Shown here one piece after another: positions 18,057-28,100 of a DNA stretch of 64,000 nt. The notes below the pieces were generated by a model. That model worked only from the letters and a program-made list of their open reading frames with translations, did not search any database and was not told the DNA's origin. A program made the translations under genes and the position numbers. The DNA lies in the NCBI RefSeq assembly GCF_000716535.1, contig NZ_JNWV01000036.1, positions 186,001 to 250,000 of the forward strand. The letters are read 5' to 3'. The stretch is from Streptomyces flaveolus. Its GTDB lineage: Bacteria; Actinomycetota; Actinomycetes; Streptomycetales; Streptomycetaceae. Each line of letters opens with the position of its first letter. Position 1 is the first letter of the stretch.

Positions 18057-18715
18057 TGACACTGCGGGTGGTGGTGGCCGACGACCAGGCCCTGGTTCGT
18101 ACCGGATTCCGCCTGATCATCGACGCCCGTGAGGACCTGGAGGTGGTCGGTGAGGCGGCGGATGGCCGGGAGGCGGTGCGGCTGACACGCGAACTGGCGC
18201 CCGACGTGGTCCTGATGGACGTACGCATGCCCGTCCTGGACGGCATCCAGGCGACCCGGCAGATCGTGGCGAGCGGAAGCCGGGCCCGGGTCCTCGTGCT
18301 GACCACCTGGGACGTGGACGCGCATGTCGTTGCCGCTCTGCGGGCAGGGGCGAGCGGCTTCCTGCTGAAGGACATCCGCCCGGGAGAACTCGTCGACGCC
18401 ATCCGCGTCACCGCGCGGGGCGACGCGCTGCTGGCCCCCAGCGTCCTCAGCCGGGTACTCGACCGGTTCCTGCGCACGACCCCCGACCCGGCGCCGCCGC
18501 CGTCCCTGAAGGACCTCTCCGTCCGCGAACGGGAGGTGCTCACCCTGATCGGGCAGGCCCTGTCGAACGCGGAGATCGCCGAGCGGCTGGGCCTGTCGGA
18601 GGCCACCGTCAAGAACCACGTCACCGCGGTGCTGCGCAAACTGAACCTGCGGGACCGCGTCCAGGCCGTCGTCGCCGCCTACGACCACGGCCTCGTACGG
18701 CCACGACGCCCCTGA
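18056..18715 (+). CDS. NarL/FixJ-family response regulator
   Basis: 219 residues: receiver domain with acidic pair VADDQ, phosphorylatable Asp55 (VLMDVRMP), TTWD switch residue and conserved Lys (FLLKDI). A LuxR-type HTH follows (about 152-210: LSVREREVLTLIGQALSNAE then AERLGLSEATVKNHV). Its start overlaps the kinase stop, making this the cognate pair. The DNA targets are unknown. The downstream GPP34 and esterase genes on the same strand are plausible but unproven targets. Confidence 0.95.
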   Translation: MTLRVVVADDQALVRTGFRLIIDAREDLEVVGEAADGREAVRLTRELAPDVVLMDVRMPVLDGIQATRQIVASGSRARVLVLTTWDVDAHVVAALRAGASGFLLKDIRPGELVDAIRVTARGDALLAPSVLSRVLDRFLRTTPDPAPPPSLKDLSVREREVLTLIGQALSNAEIAERLGLSEATVKNHVTAVLRKLNLRDRVQAVVAAYDHGLVRPRRP

Positions 18716-18828
18716 CAGCCGCCTCCTCCTCAGGGAGGAGAACCGGGCCGCGCTCCTCCCGCACTCCCAGTGCCGGTCCCCTCCCGCGGCCGATGTGTGT
18801 CCGGAGGGGCCGGCCCTACCGTCGAGCT

Positions 18829-19467
18829 GTGATCGACGACCTGCCCTGCACCCTGTATCTGCTGGTCCACGACGAAGCAGCCGAAGGTCCCTACGACCGT
18901 TCCCGCGCGGCTCTACTGGTCCGTGCCGCCGCCCTGATCGACCTCGCGCTGCGCGGCCGACTGCAGGAGCAAGGCGGCAGGGTCACCGTCTGCGGCACGG
19001 AACCGACCGGCGACCCCGTCCTGGACCGGGTCCTGCGCGACGCCGGCGACGGCCACAGCTGGAAGCGCCTCGTGCGCCGGCACCGTGCACACACCCTGAC
19101 GGACGCGGAGGACCGGCTCATCGCGGCGGGCCTCCTCACCGCGAAGGTGCCCCACACCCGCCTGGGCACACGCCGTCTGAGCGTGACGGACCGTGCCGTG
19201 CCCGCCGTGCTCCGCGCCCGCGTGTCCGCGGTCCTGTACGGGGACGGCCCGGTGCGAGACGTTCCCGCCGCGGACGCCGCGCTGCTGGCGCTGGCCGCCG
19301 CGGGTCGGGTTCGTTCCGTGGTGTCCCGGCAGGACCAGAACGCCTTCCGGGCCCGCATCGACACCTGCACGGGGTCTCTCGCCACCCTCGCGCCGGGACT
19401 GGAGAAGGCGGTACGCGCACTTGCGACGACCATGATCGCCGCGCAGGGCGGCATGGGCGGCAGCTGA
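18829..19467 (+). CDS. GPP34 (GOLPH3-like) family protein
   Basis: About 212 residues from GTG 18829, which opens IDDLPCTLYLLVHD. GTG/ATG 18793 would add a basic leader. The helical GOLPH3/VPS74 fold is suggested by LIDLALRGRLQEQGG, the TEPTGDPVLDRVL segment and the mid-domain DAEDRLIAAGLL. In eukaryotes this fold binds phosphoinositides at the Golgi. Actinobacteria carry many soluble copies of unknown role. It lies 113 nt after the response regulator and 13 nt before the esterase, so it is probably cotranscribed with the latter. Confidence 0.85.
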   Translation: MIDDLPCTLYLLVHDEAAEGPYDRSRAALLVRAAALIDLALRGRLQEQGGRVTVCGTEPTGDPVLDRVLRDAGDGHSWKRLVRRHRAHTLTDAEDRLIAAGLLTAKVPHTRLGTRRLSVTDRAVPAVLRARVSAVLYGDGPVRDVPAADAALLALAAAGRVRSVVSRQDQNAFRARIDTCTGSLATLAPGLEKAVRALATTMIAAQGGMGGS

Positions 19468-19480
19468 CCGAGGAGAGACG

Positions 19481-21040
19481 ATGACCATGCACCGAGTCCT
19501 GATCGCCCTGGGCTGCGCCCTGACCGCCGTCCTCACGACGGCCTGGTCCCCGGCGCCACCGGCGCCGCCCGCCCCGGACGCCGCCACAGTGGTCCGCACC
19601 CACCACGGCCTGGTGCGGGGTGTCCACCGCGACGGCTACCGCACCTTCGCGGGCATCCCCTACGCGGCGCCTCCCGTCGGCATCCTGCGCTGGGCGCCAC
19701 CCGCGCCCGCGGCGGCCTGGTCCGGGACACGGGACGCGACCCGCCCCGCGAGCTCCTGCCCGCAAGCGGCCGGCGAGGTGCCCGCCGGCAGCACCGACGA
19801 GGACTGCCTCCACCTGAACGTCACGACGCCCGACGGCGGCGGAACGGCACACCCCCGGCCGGTCGTCGTGTGGCTGCACGGCGGCGGGTTCACCACCGGA
19901 GCGGGCAGCTCATACGACGCGCATCGCATGGCCGTCCGCGGCGACGTGGTCGTCGTCACCGTCAACTACCGCCTCGGTGCCCTCGGTTTCCTCGCGCACA
20001 GCGGGCTTGCCGGCTCCGGCACCTTCGGCCTGGCCGACCAGCAGGCGGCGCTGCGCTGGGTGCGCGCCGAGATCGGCGCTTTCGGCGGCGACGCGCACAA
20101 CGTGACCCTGGCCGGCGAGTCGGCGGGCGGCTACAGCGTCTGTGCCCAGCTGACCTCACCCGCCGCGGCGGGACTCTTCGACCGGGCGATCGTCCAGAGC
20201 GGCCCCTGCACAGGGCGTCCCGAGCGACCGTTCGCCCCTTCCTCCGTCCCCTCGCCCGCGGCGCGCGCGGCGGGCGCGGACTTCGCGGCGAAAGCCGGCT
20301 GCGGTTCCGCACACGACGTGCTGACCTGCCTGCGGCACGTGAAGGTCTCCCGTCTGCTCGCTGCCCAGAGCGCGGACCAGCAGCCCGCGAACGGAACCCC
20401 GTTGCTGCCCCGCGACCCCGCGGCGGCCATCGCCGACGGCCACTTCCACCGCGTCCCCGTGCTGATCGGCCACACCCGTGACGAGGGCAACGGGTGGGCC
20501 GCCGGGATCATCCAGGCCGGCCATCCCGTCACCCCGGAGACCTGGCCCGACGTCGTGTCCTCCTTCTTCCCACCGGGACAGGCGAGGACGATCGTCCGCG
20601 AGTACCCGGTGCACCGTACCGACGGCGGCCCGGTGTTCGGCGCGGTCATCGGCGACGCGGATTTCGCCTGCCCGACGGCACGCACCGGCCGTCTGCTCGC
20701 CGCCCGGGTGCCCGTGTGGCGCTACGAGTTCGCTGACGAACACGCCCCGCCGCTCACCCCCGGCACGCCGCCCTTCCCGCTCGGCGCACCGCACGCGAGC
20801 GAGCTGCCGTACCTCTTCGACCTGGGCGGCCGCCCCCGCGACCTGACCGCGGCGCAGCACCGGCTGGCCGACACCATGATCGACTACTGGACACGCTTCG
20901 CGCGCGGCGCCGACCCGAACGGCCCGTCCTCACCGCACTGGCCCCGGCGGGCGGTGCTCTCCCTGGCGCCGGACCGCATCGTCGCCACCCGCACGACACC
21001 GCTCCGCCACCACTGCGCGTTCTGGAACGGCCTCGGGTGA
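19481..21040 (+). CDS. Secreted type B carboxylesterase
   Basis: 519 residues from ATG 19481 behind GAGGAGAG (ATG 19487 possible). A signal peptide spans about 1-25. Family marks: RTFAGIPYAAPPVG, EDCLHLNV, WLHGGGFTTG oxyanion loop, and the nucleophile elbow GESAGG with Ser214; a late His in PLRHHCAF is not the catalytic one, which lies further inside with GANP-like GADPNGP. It hydrolyses carboxylic esters outside the cell; the substrate range is not deducible. Complete length for the family. Confidence 0.92.
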   Translation: MTMHRVLIALGCALTAVLTTAWSPAPPAPPAPDAATVVRTHHGLVRGVHRDGYRTFAGIPYAAPPVGILRWAPPAPAAAWSGTRDATRPASSCPQAAGEVPAGSTDEDCLHLNVTTPDGGGTAHPRPVVVWLHGGGFTTGAGSSYDAHRMAVRGDVVVVTVNYRLGALGFLAHSGLAGSGTFGLADQQAALRWVRAEIGAFGGDAHNVTLAGESAGGYSVCAQLTSPAAAGLFDRAIVQSGPCTGRPERPFAPSSVPSPAARAAGADFAAKAGCGSAHDVLTCLRHVKVSRLLAAQSADQQPANGTPLLPRDPAAAIADGHFHRVPVLIGHTRDEGNGWAAGIIQAGHPVTPETWPDVVSSFFPPGQARTIVREYPVHRTDGGPVFGAVIGDADFACPTARTGRLLAARVPVWRYEFADEHAPPLTPGTPPFPLGAPHASELPYLFDLGGRPRDLTAAQHRLADTMIDYWTRFARGADPNGPSSPHWPRRAVLSLAPDRIVATRTTPLRHHCAFWNGLG

Positions 21041-21133
21041 TCCCGGAAACGACGGTCGCACGAGCCCGTCGCGCGTACGCCGGGGCCCACGAACCGACGG
21101 GGAACCCACCACACGAACTCCAGGGGGAAAGCC

Positions 21134-21290
21134 ATGAACGAAACCGTAGCCAGGTGTCTGACGGGCCTGGCCGTATCGCCACCGCAGCCGCCTTCGTCAT
21201 CGAAGTACCCCTGTACTTCCTCTACTCCGGCCCGCCACCGGACTCCAACGTGCTGGCCAGGCTCCTGATCGGAATCCAGGCGCGGGACAG
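21134..21290 (+). pseudogene. N-terminal remnant of a small membrane protein
   Basis: MNETVARCLTG begins in one frame. After a shift, GRIATAAAFVIEVPLYFLYSG and PPPDSNVLARLLIGI continue, one hydrophobic helix and its flank. A GGGGAAAG site precedes the ATG. The rest of the protein is missing. No family could be assigned with certainty. Confidence 0.4.
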
Positions 21291-21744
21291 CTCGCCGCCG
21301 AACGCGCCGGCGCGGAGCAGTGGCCACGCGTCGGTGTGGCGGTGGACGAGCGGCGGAAGGCCCTTACAGCCCTTCGCCTGCCACTGGAACAGCTCCAGCT
21401 CACCGACGGCCCTGCGAGCGCGGTGGTCGGCGTATCTGTCGCCGCGGATCGTGCTCCGGCTATGTGCCGCGCGCCGTCGGGCCGGAAGTACAACCGATGT
21501 GTGAGGAGGTCACGGTGGCCCGCCTCGCCCGTTCCAGCTCCCGCCACCGGGTACTCGCTGAAGACCTTCGACCTGTCGCCCCGTTCGGGACCTTCGCGTG
21601 AAGGAGACCTTCGCCCGTGCGGGACCCTTTCGCGCCGGCGGTGCGTCACATCCGCACCAGTGCCGACCGACTGGCCACGGGGCTGTCCAGTGAACGGCCC
21701 TGTCTCACATTCGGTGGTGACGCAGGGTGGTGGGGCGACGTTGC
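21291..21744. other. Gap of unassigned sequence
   Basis: Between the membrane-protein stub and the ISL3 remnant. One open frame (21336 onward) looks partly protein-like but matches nothing recognised. No RNA or repeat signal was found. Confidence 0.35.
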
Positions 21745-22320
21745 CTCCCATGCGGGCCCGGACGCCGCAGGACACCGCGGTCTGCCAGATGTGCGGGGCC
21801 TCGTCGGGACGTTCCGGTCGGCGGGCGCCGGCTGGTGGTCCGTTTGCGGGTGCGGCGTCTCGTGTGCCCTACGCGCGGCTGCCGCCACACCTTCCGCGAA
21901 CAGGTGCCCGGGGTGCTGGAGCGGTATCAGCGCCGCACGGCCCGTCTGAACAGGCAGGTCAATGCAGTGGTCAAGGAGTTGGCGGGCCGGGCGGGGGCGC
22001 ATTTGCCGGCGATACTCGCCATGGGCCTGTCCCGTCACACAGCCCTGCGCGCCCTGTTGCGCGTCCCGTTGCCCACCGGGCGGGTTCCTCGCGTGATCGG
22101 CGTCGACGACTTCGCTCTGCGCCGACGGCACCGCTATGCCACCGTGGTGACCGACGCCGAGAGCTATGAGCGGATCGACGTGCTGCCCGACCGCACCACC
22201 GACACCTGGAAGCGTGGCTGCGCGAGCATCCCGGCGTCGAGGTCATGTGCCGCGACGGCTCGGCTACCTGCTCCGAGGCCACCCGCCGGGACGTCCTTCG
22301 TGCTTGGCGCTGCTCTGACC
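21745..22320 (+). pseudogene. ISL3-family transposase remnant
   Basis: Several frames together give the N-terminal half of an ISL3 transposase: Cys motif VCQMCGAS, CPTRGCRHTFREQVPG zinc-finger region, VLERYQRRTARLNRQV, LSRHTALRALLRVPLP and the catalytic VIGVDDFALRRRHRYATVV, then IDVLPDRTTDTW and VMCRDGS in a shifted frame. The C-terminal half with the last catalytic residue is absent. Frameshifts occur near 21850 and 22220. Dead element without visible ends. Confidence 0.72.
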
Positions 22321-22329
22321 GCGGCAGGC

Positions 22330-22423
22330 CCGCTCAACTCGCACCCGGTTGCGCAGCGTCTCCCGGCTGGTCCAGCGCGACAGCGTCCGCCTTGAACTCG
22401 GACGAGCAGACCTTCCCCACCAT
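22330..22423 (-). pseudogene. IS3-family OrfA remnant
   Basis: From ATG 22423 the minus strand reads MVGKVCSSEFKADAVAL, matching the S-x-EF-K-ADAVAL start of IS3-type OrfA. After a shift and deletion, SRETLRNRVRVE matches the ETLRNWV recognition helix. About 30 of 100 residues remain. The sequence 22424-22678 holds nothing recognised. Confidence 0.5.
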
Positions 22424-22678
22424 AAAAGATGCCTCCTACCCGGCTTCTGCCGGGCCGGGCTCAGAGGTGTCCACCACTCGGGGCCAGGAACCGCCACCGG
22501 CGGCGGGCGAGGCCGGCGAGGCGGGCGGATGGTGGGTGCGCAAGCGCATGGTGTCCGGCAGCCGATCTGTTCGACATCGTGCAGGGCCGGCAGCCTGACC
22601 AAGGCGTCGAGGTCTGCGGCGAGGGCCCTGACGCGGCCGCCGCCTCTGTCCGGGCACGGCCGGTGAGCTGGTTCCGAG

Positions 22679-23380
22679 TCAGTCGTGGGGGGCGGTGTCC
22701 GTCAGGCGGTTGAGGAGGATGCGTGCCTCCTCCCGGGCGGCGGTCACCGCCGGCTCGCCGAGGCCACACAGTCTCAGGCACGAGGACGCGATGGTGTCCG
22801 TGTCGGCCTCTTCGGGTGCGCGGGAACGCCGTATCTGGATGACGACCTCCACCAGCTGGATCAGCAGCTCGCCGATCCGTTGGGAGGGCAGGCCGCGGGC
22901 CACGTCCTCGGTCGCCGCCAGGGTGCCGAGCGTTCCGTAGCTCTGCAGCAGCCGGCCGCGCTCCTGACGGAAGGTGTCGAACTGTTCGGCCTGAACTTCG
23001 GGCAGCAGGTACAGCGTGCCGATGTTGTACGGGGTGCTGGACAGGGTACGCACGTCCATCACCGCCAGCGCGTAGAGAGCCGCGGCCGCGTTTGTCTGCT
23101 CAGGCGACAGCGCCTGAATCCGCTTCACCATCTCCAGGCTGGGCCGTACGGACGTGGCCAGCAGCTCGGCGAGGATGTCGTCCTTGGTGGCGAAGTGGTA
23201 GTAGAGCGAGGCCTGTCTGATGCCCACCCGCTCGGCGATCATCCGGGTGCTGGTCGCGGCGATCCCGCGTTCGACGAAGAGCGCCCCTGCGGCGTCGAGG
23301 ATCTGTTCCCGCGCCGAGGTGCCGGGCTTGGACGGCGGCGTGTGCCGCGGTCGGCCTTGGCGGGGATGCGTTGTCGTCAT
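22679..23380 (-). CDS. TetR family regulator of the urea/guanidine operon
   Basis: 233 residues. ATG 23380 (GTG 23383 directly before it) follows AGGA. The N-terminal HTH (SAREQILDAAGALFVERGIA then TSTRMIAERVGIRQASLYYH) is canonical; the C-terminal domain is ligand-binding. It is the last gene of the nitrogen operon, 67 nt after allophanate hydrolase. A half-site TGACAGG (23389-23395) over its own start region resembles the full palindrome 27 nt upstream of the permease start, suggesting that this protein represses the operon and is relieved by substrate or intermediate. The regulator-operator link is inference. Confidence 0.88.
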   Translation of the reverse strand: MTTTHPRQGRPRHTPPSKPGTSAREQILDAAGALFVERGIAATSTRMIAERVGIRQASLYYHFATKDDILAELLATSVRPSLEMVKRIQALSPEQTNAAAALYALAVMDVRTLSSTPYNIGTLYLLPEVQAEQFDTFRQERGRLLQSYGTLGTLAATEDVARGLPSQRIGELLIQLVEVVIQIRRSRAPEEADTDTIASSCLRLCGLGEPAVTAAREEARILLNRLTDTAPHD

Positions 23381-23447
23381 CACCCCATCCTGTCACCCGG
23401 ACGGCGGCGTACCCGACCGTAGCAGGCGCCCGATCCGCCGTCTGCGG

Positions 23448-25142
23448 TCACACGGATGCCAGATAGGCCCGCCAGCCGCCGAAGTGGGTGATGTCGGGCG
23501 TGCCCTCGACGGCGTACGGCTCCACCAGGAAGCCCTTGATCTGTCGCCCGTCGGTCAGTTCCACGGTGCCGATGGTCATCGGTGCGGGAACGGCCGCGGT
23601 GAAGGTCCCGAATCCCGCGGCAGGCAGCCGCCAGATCTCACCCTCGATGCCTGTTGCCCCGCTGCCCGTTTCCGCGCCGGTGCCCGGCACGGCATGGGCG
23701 GCGGTCCGGACCAGACCCGGCTTGGGCGGCTCGGTGGCCAGGGCGTGCAGCCGATAACCGCTGCTGGTGCGTGCCGTGCTCACCAGAGTGCCGCCCGCCT
23801 GCACCAGTTGGGCGTTGAGTGGTTGGCCGGTGAGGTGGGCACCGACCACGAACAGGTCGATACCGGGGCCGGCGAGGCGCTCGGCCAGGGCTCCCAGGGC
23901 GCGGTCGGAGAACGCGGGGCCGGTGAACATTACGCCGAACGGCAGGCCGTCCACGAACCCGGCGGGCACGGCGAGCGAGGCGCAGTCCAGCAGGTTGGCG
24001 AAGTTGGTGAAGCGTCCCATCCGGGCGTTGGCGCCGACCGGGTCGGCCGCCACCTCCGCCAGGCGGGGATGCCAGGTGGTCGTCGGGGTGAGGAGTGCGG
24101 AGCAACCGTCGAGCAACGCGCGTCCGGCGGCGCCGAGGGCGGCGAGCCGGGCAGTGTCGGCGGCCCAGTCGGCGGCGGTTCTGTCCCGGCCCGCCAGCAC
24201 GATGGAGGCGACGGTGGGGTCGAGGTCCGTGCCGATCAGGTGGCGGTGTTTCTCCAGGTGCGCGCCCACGGCCGCGTACCGCTCGGCGACGAACGCGCCG
24301 CCGTAGAGAAGTTCCGCGGCCTGGAGCAGCGGGGTGATGTCGGTTTCGGTGATCTCCACGCCTGTGCTCGCCAGGCGGGCGACCGCGGCGTCGAAAGCCG
24401 TGCGCCAGCCGTCCGCCATGCCGTGCAGGTGCCGTCCAGCCGGGACGGCGACCTTGGGGCGTGCGGGTGGCGGTGGGAGCTGGGTGCCGGCGCGGGAGAG
24501 CGGGTCGGCGGGGTCGGGGCCTTCGACGATCTCCGCGGCGGTGCGGGCAAGGCGCAGGTCGCGGGCGAAGACGGTGACGCAGTCGAGGGTGTAGCAGGCG
24601 GGGACCACCCCGGTCACGGGCACCAGGCCCTTGGTGGGCTTGACCCCGACGATGCCGTTGAGGGCGGCGGGCACGCGCCCGGAGCCGGCCGTGTCCGTAC
24701 CGAGGGCGATATCGACCATGCCCAGCGCCACCGCGACGGCGGAGCCTGAGGAGGAGCCGCCGGAGATACGGGCCGGGTCCCAGGCGTTGCGGACCGCGCC
24801 GTAGGGACTGCGGGTGCCGACCAGGCCGGTGGCGAACTGGTCCAGATTCGTCTTGCCGAGCACCACGGCGCCGGCCGCGCGCAGCCGTGCCACCGCGGGC
24901 GCGTCGGTCTCGGGCCGGTAGGCGTACGTCGGCGCGCCCGCGGTCGTGGGCAGGCCGGCGACGTCGATGTTGTCCTTGACGGCTGCCACCAGGCCGGCCA
25001 GCGGCAGCGCCGGGTCGATCCGAGCTGCTTCGGCGAGCACTTCGCCGCGGGGCCTGAGGTGGATCCAGATCTCGGGCCGGTCGGCCGACTGGATGCGGTC
25101 GTAGGCAGCCTCGACGCGTTCCGCGGGTGTCATGGCGCTCAT
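23448..25142 (-). CDS. atzF: Allophanate hydrolase
   Basis: 564 residues. Converts allophanate (N-carboxyurea) to two CO2 and two ammonia. Amidase-signature triad: Lys56 (AAVKDNIDVAG), the cis-Ser in ISGGSSSGSA (about 130) and nucleophile Ser154 (GTDTAGSGR). The C-terminal region (about 450-564) is the AtzF-type second domain ending in DITHFGGWRAYLAS. The start codon overlaps the carboxylase stop in an ATGA, with GAGGAT upstream, so translation is coupled. It completes the pathway begun by the carboxylase and the two DUF1989 proteins. Confidence 0.94.
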   Translation of the reverse strand: MSAMTPAERVEAAYDRIQSADRPEIWIHLRPRGEVLAEAARIDPALPLAGLVAAVKDNIDVAGLPTTAGAPTYAYRPETDAPAVARLRAAGAVVLGKTNLDQFATGLVGTRSPYGAVRNAWDPARISGGSSSGSAVAVALGMVDIALGTDTAGSGRVPAALNGIVGVKPTKGLVPVTGVVPACYTLDCVTVFARDLRLARTAAEIVEGPDPADPLSRAGTQLPPPPARPKVAVPAGRHLHGMADGWRTAFDAAVARLASTGVEITETDITPLLQAAELLYGGAFVAERYAAVGAHLEKHRHLIGTDLDPTVASIVLAGRDRTAADWAADTARLAALGAAGRALLDGCSALLTPTTTWHPRLAEVAADPVGANARMGRFTNFANLLDCASLAVPAGFVDGLPFGVMFTGPAFSDRALGALAERLAGPGIDLFVVGAHLTGQPLNAQLVQAGGTLVSTARTSSGYRLHALATEPPKPGLVRTAAHAVPGTGAETGSGATGIEGEIWRLPAAGFGTFTAAVPAPMTIGTVELTDGRQIKGFLVEPYAVEGTPDITHFGGWRAYLASV

Positions 25143-28100
25143 ATCCTCACCGCCGCGAGGATCTGGCCGGGGGCTACCTGTTCGCCGGGTTTCACGTAGA
25201 TCTCCATCAGCGTCCCAGCGGCGGGCGCGCCCACCTTCGACTCCATCTTCATCGCCTCCAGCCAGAGGATCGGGTCGCCTTCAGCGACGGCGGCGCCCGG
25301 TTCGGCGACGGTCTGCCAGACGGTCGCGGTGAACGGCGCGGTGACGGCGACCGTGCCGTCCGGGACGGTGAGGGCGGCGGAGTCGGCGGCCGGAGGCCGG
25401 GGATCGTCGTCGCGGTCGAACTCGCCGGAGGCCCGCCAGCGTTCCTTCTCCTCCTCGAAGGCGGCGCTCTGCCGTTCCCGGAAGGCAGCGATCGAGCCGG
25501 AGTTGGCGGCCAGGAAAGCGTTGTACTCGGCGATCGAGAAGGCCCCCTCCTCGGTGTCGAAGGCACCGCGGCCGGCGTCGGTCTCGGCACGCAGCTCGAG
25601 CAGTTCCTCCGCGGTGACGGGGTACCACTCGATGCGGTCGAAGAAGCGCAGCGCCCACGGTGAGTCCTGGAACAGGCCGCCTTTGCGGAAACGGTTCCAG
25701 ATCTGCACGGTGCGGCCGACGAACTGGTAGCCGCCGGGGCCCTCCATGCCGTAGATGCACAGGTAGGCGCCGCCGATACCGACGGAGTTCTCCGCGGTCC
25801 AGGTGCGGGCCGGGTTGTACTTGGTGGTCACCAGGCGGTGCCGTGGGTCGAGCGGAGTGGCGACGGGGGCGCCGAGATAGACGTCGCCGAGGCCGAGCAC
25901 CAGGTAGGAGGCGTCGAAGACGGTGCGGTAGACGTCGTCTGCGCTTTCCAGGCCGTTGACGCGGCGGATGAACTCGATGTTCCACGGGCACCACGGGGCG
26001 TCGTCGCGCACCCCGGCCATGTACCGCTCGATGGCCAGCCGGGTCGCCGGGTCGTCCCAGCTGAGCGGCAACCGCACCGTGCGGGAGGGCACCACCAACT
26101 CGCTGGTCGGCGGTACCTCGTCCTCGAGTTCACGCAGGAGGGCGGTCAGGTCGCGGGCCTTCAGCCGGCGGGCATCGGTGTGGATCTGCAGCGAGCGGAT
26201 GCCCGGGGTGATGTCGATGATGCCGTCGGGTGCGTGTGTGGCGAGGGTCTCCTGCAGGGCGTGCACCCGCATCCGCAGGCCGAGGTCCAGCACCATGGGG
26301 CCGTACTCGACGAGGACATTGTCGTCGCCGTCGCGGCGGTAGGTGACATCGGGCCGGTCGTGCGTGGCCTGCAGGCGGCCCAGGACACCGTCGTCGCCGT
26401 CTCCGCCACTGCTGATCAGCGCTGGTGAGGCGCGACGGGCGTCGAGGGCGGCCGCCTCGGCTTCCCTGACGGGCACGAAGCGGACGGTGTCGCCGGGGCG
26501 GAGCTGGCCGAGCTTCCACAGCTCGCCGCTGGCGACCACCGCGGGGCAGACGAATCCGCCGAGGGACGGCCCGTCGGGTCCCAGGACGATCGGCGTGTCG
26601 CCGGTGAAGTCCAGCGCGCCGACCGCGTACGGCGTGTCGTGGATGTTGGAGGGGTGCAGCCCGGCCTCGCCGCCGTCCTGGCGGGCCCACCGCGGCTTGG
26701 GCCCGATCAGGCGGATGCCGGTGCGGGCCGAGTTGTGGTGCACCTGGTAGTCGGTGGCGTAGAGGGCGTCGATGTCCTCGCGGGTGAAGAACTCCGGTGC
26801 CGCGTGCGGCCCTTCGGTGACACCGATCCGCCAGTGCTGGGTGATCGCGGGGCGGCGCTCGATCGGGGTAGGGCCGCCGGCTGCGGTCGTGGCGGCTCCG
26901 GGCCGCAGAACGTCTCCGGCGAGCAGGGCCCGGCCGCCGTGGCCGCCGAAGCCGCCGAGGGTGAAGGTCGAGGCGCTGCCCAGGTATTCGGGTACGTCGA
27001 TGCCGCCCCGGACGGCCACATAGCTGCGCAGGCCGGGACCGTGGCAGGGGCCGAGGACGAGGGTGGCGCCGGCCGGGACCGGCACCGGCTCCCACAGGGC
27101 CGCCGCGGTGCCGTCCACGGTGACCGGGACGGGCGCCCCGGTGACGGCGACCACGGTGGCGTCCGAGAAGCGCAGGGTCAGCCCGCCCGCGGTGACTTCC
27201 AGTGCGGGCGCCTCGGACGGGTTGCCGACGGCCAGGTTGGCCTCGGCGAAGGAGACGGGGTCGAAGGGGCCGCTCGGCGGTACGCCCACGTGCCAGTAGC
27301 CGAGCCGGCCGGGAAGGTCCTGGACGGTGGTCATCGCTCCCGGCACCAGGACGTCGATGCGCGGATCGGGATCGCCGGTGGTGGCGAGGGTGCTGGTGCT
27401 GTGCACGGCCTCGCGCACCTCCTCCCGTACGGTCAGCGCGCGCAGCAGGCCCAGGTTGGTGACGACGCCGTCGACCCGGCTGGCGGCAAGGGCCGAGCCC
27501 AGGACGTCGAACGCGGCGTCGCGGGTGTGGCCTTGGGCGATGACCTTGGCGAGCATGGGGTCGTAGTACGGAGAGACCTCCAGGCCGGTCTCCGCGAAGC
27601 CGTCGACACGGACGCCGGGCATGCCGTCGGCGCCCTGGCCGGGGAAGGCCGCCCGGGTGATCAGGCCCGAGGAGGGCTGTGAGTCCCGGCCGGGGTCCTC
27701 CGCATAGACACGCGCTTCCACGGCGTGCCCGGTGGGCGTCCACTCCCTCGTGAACACCGCGTCATCGACCGCGCCGTCCCGGGCCAGGGTGAGCATGAGT
27801 TCGACGAGGTCGACGCCGTACGCCTGCTCGGTTACCGGGTGTTCGACCTGGAGCCGGGTGTTGACCTCCAGGAACGCGGCCTCCTCGCGCAGCGGGTCGT
27901 AGACGAACTCCACGGTGCCCGCGCCGCGGTAGCCGACCGAGGCGAGCAGCCGCCGCGAGGAGTCGTGCAGCAGCGCCCGGACATGGGCGGGCAGGGCCGG
28001 GGCCGGGGCCTCCTCGATCACCTTCTGGTTACGGCGCTGCAGCGAGCAGTCGCGGTCGCCGATGACGGCGATCCGGCCGGTGCCGTCGCCGAAGACCTGC

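Noticed and set aside
23220..24749. 509-residue plus-strand open frame opposite allophanate hydrolase
   Set aside because: Compositional shadow; the opposite strand carries an intact amidase triad.
26130..27743. 537-residue minus-strand frame inside the carboxylase gene
   Set aside because: Arg/His-rich shifted reading of the carboxylase itself.
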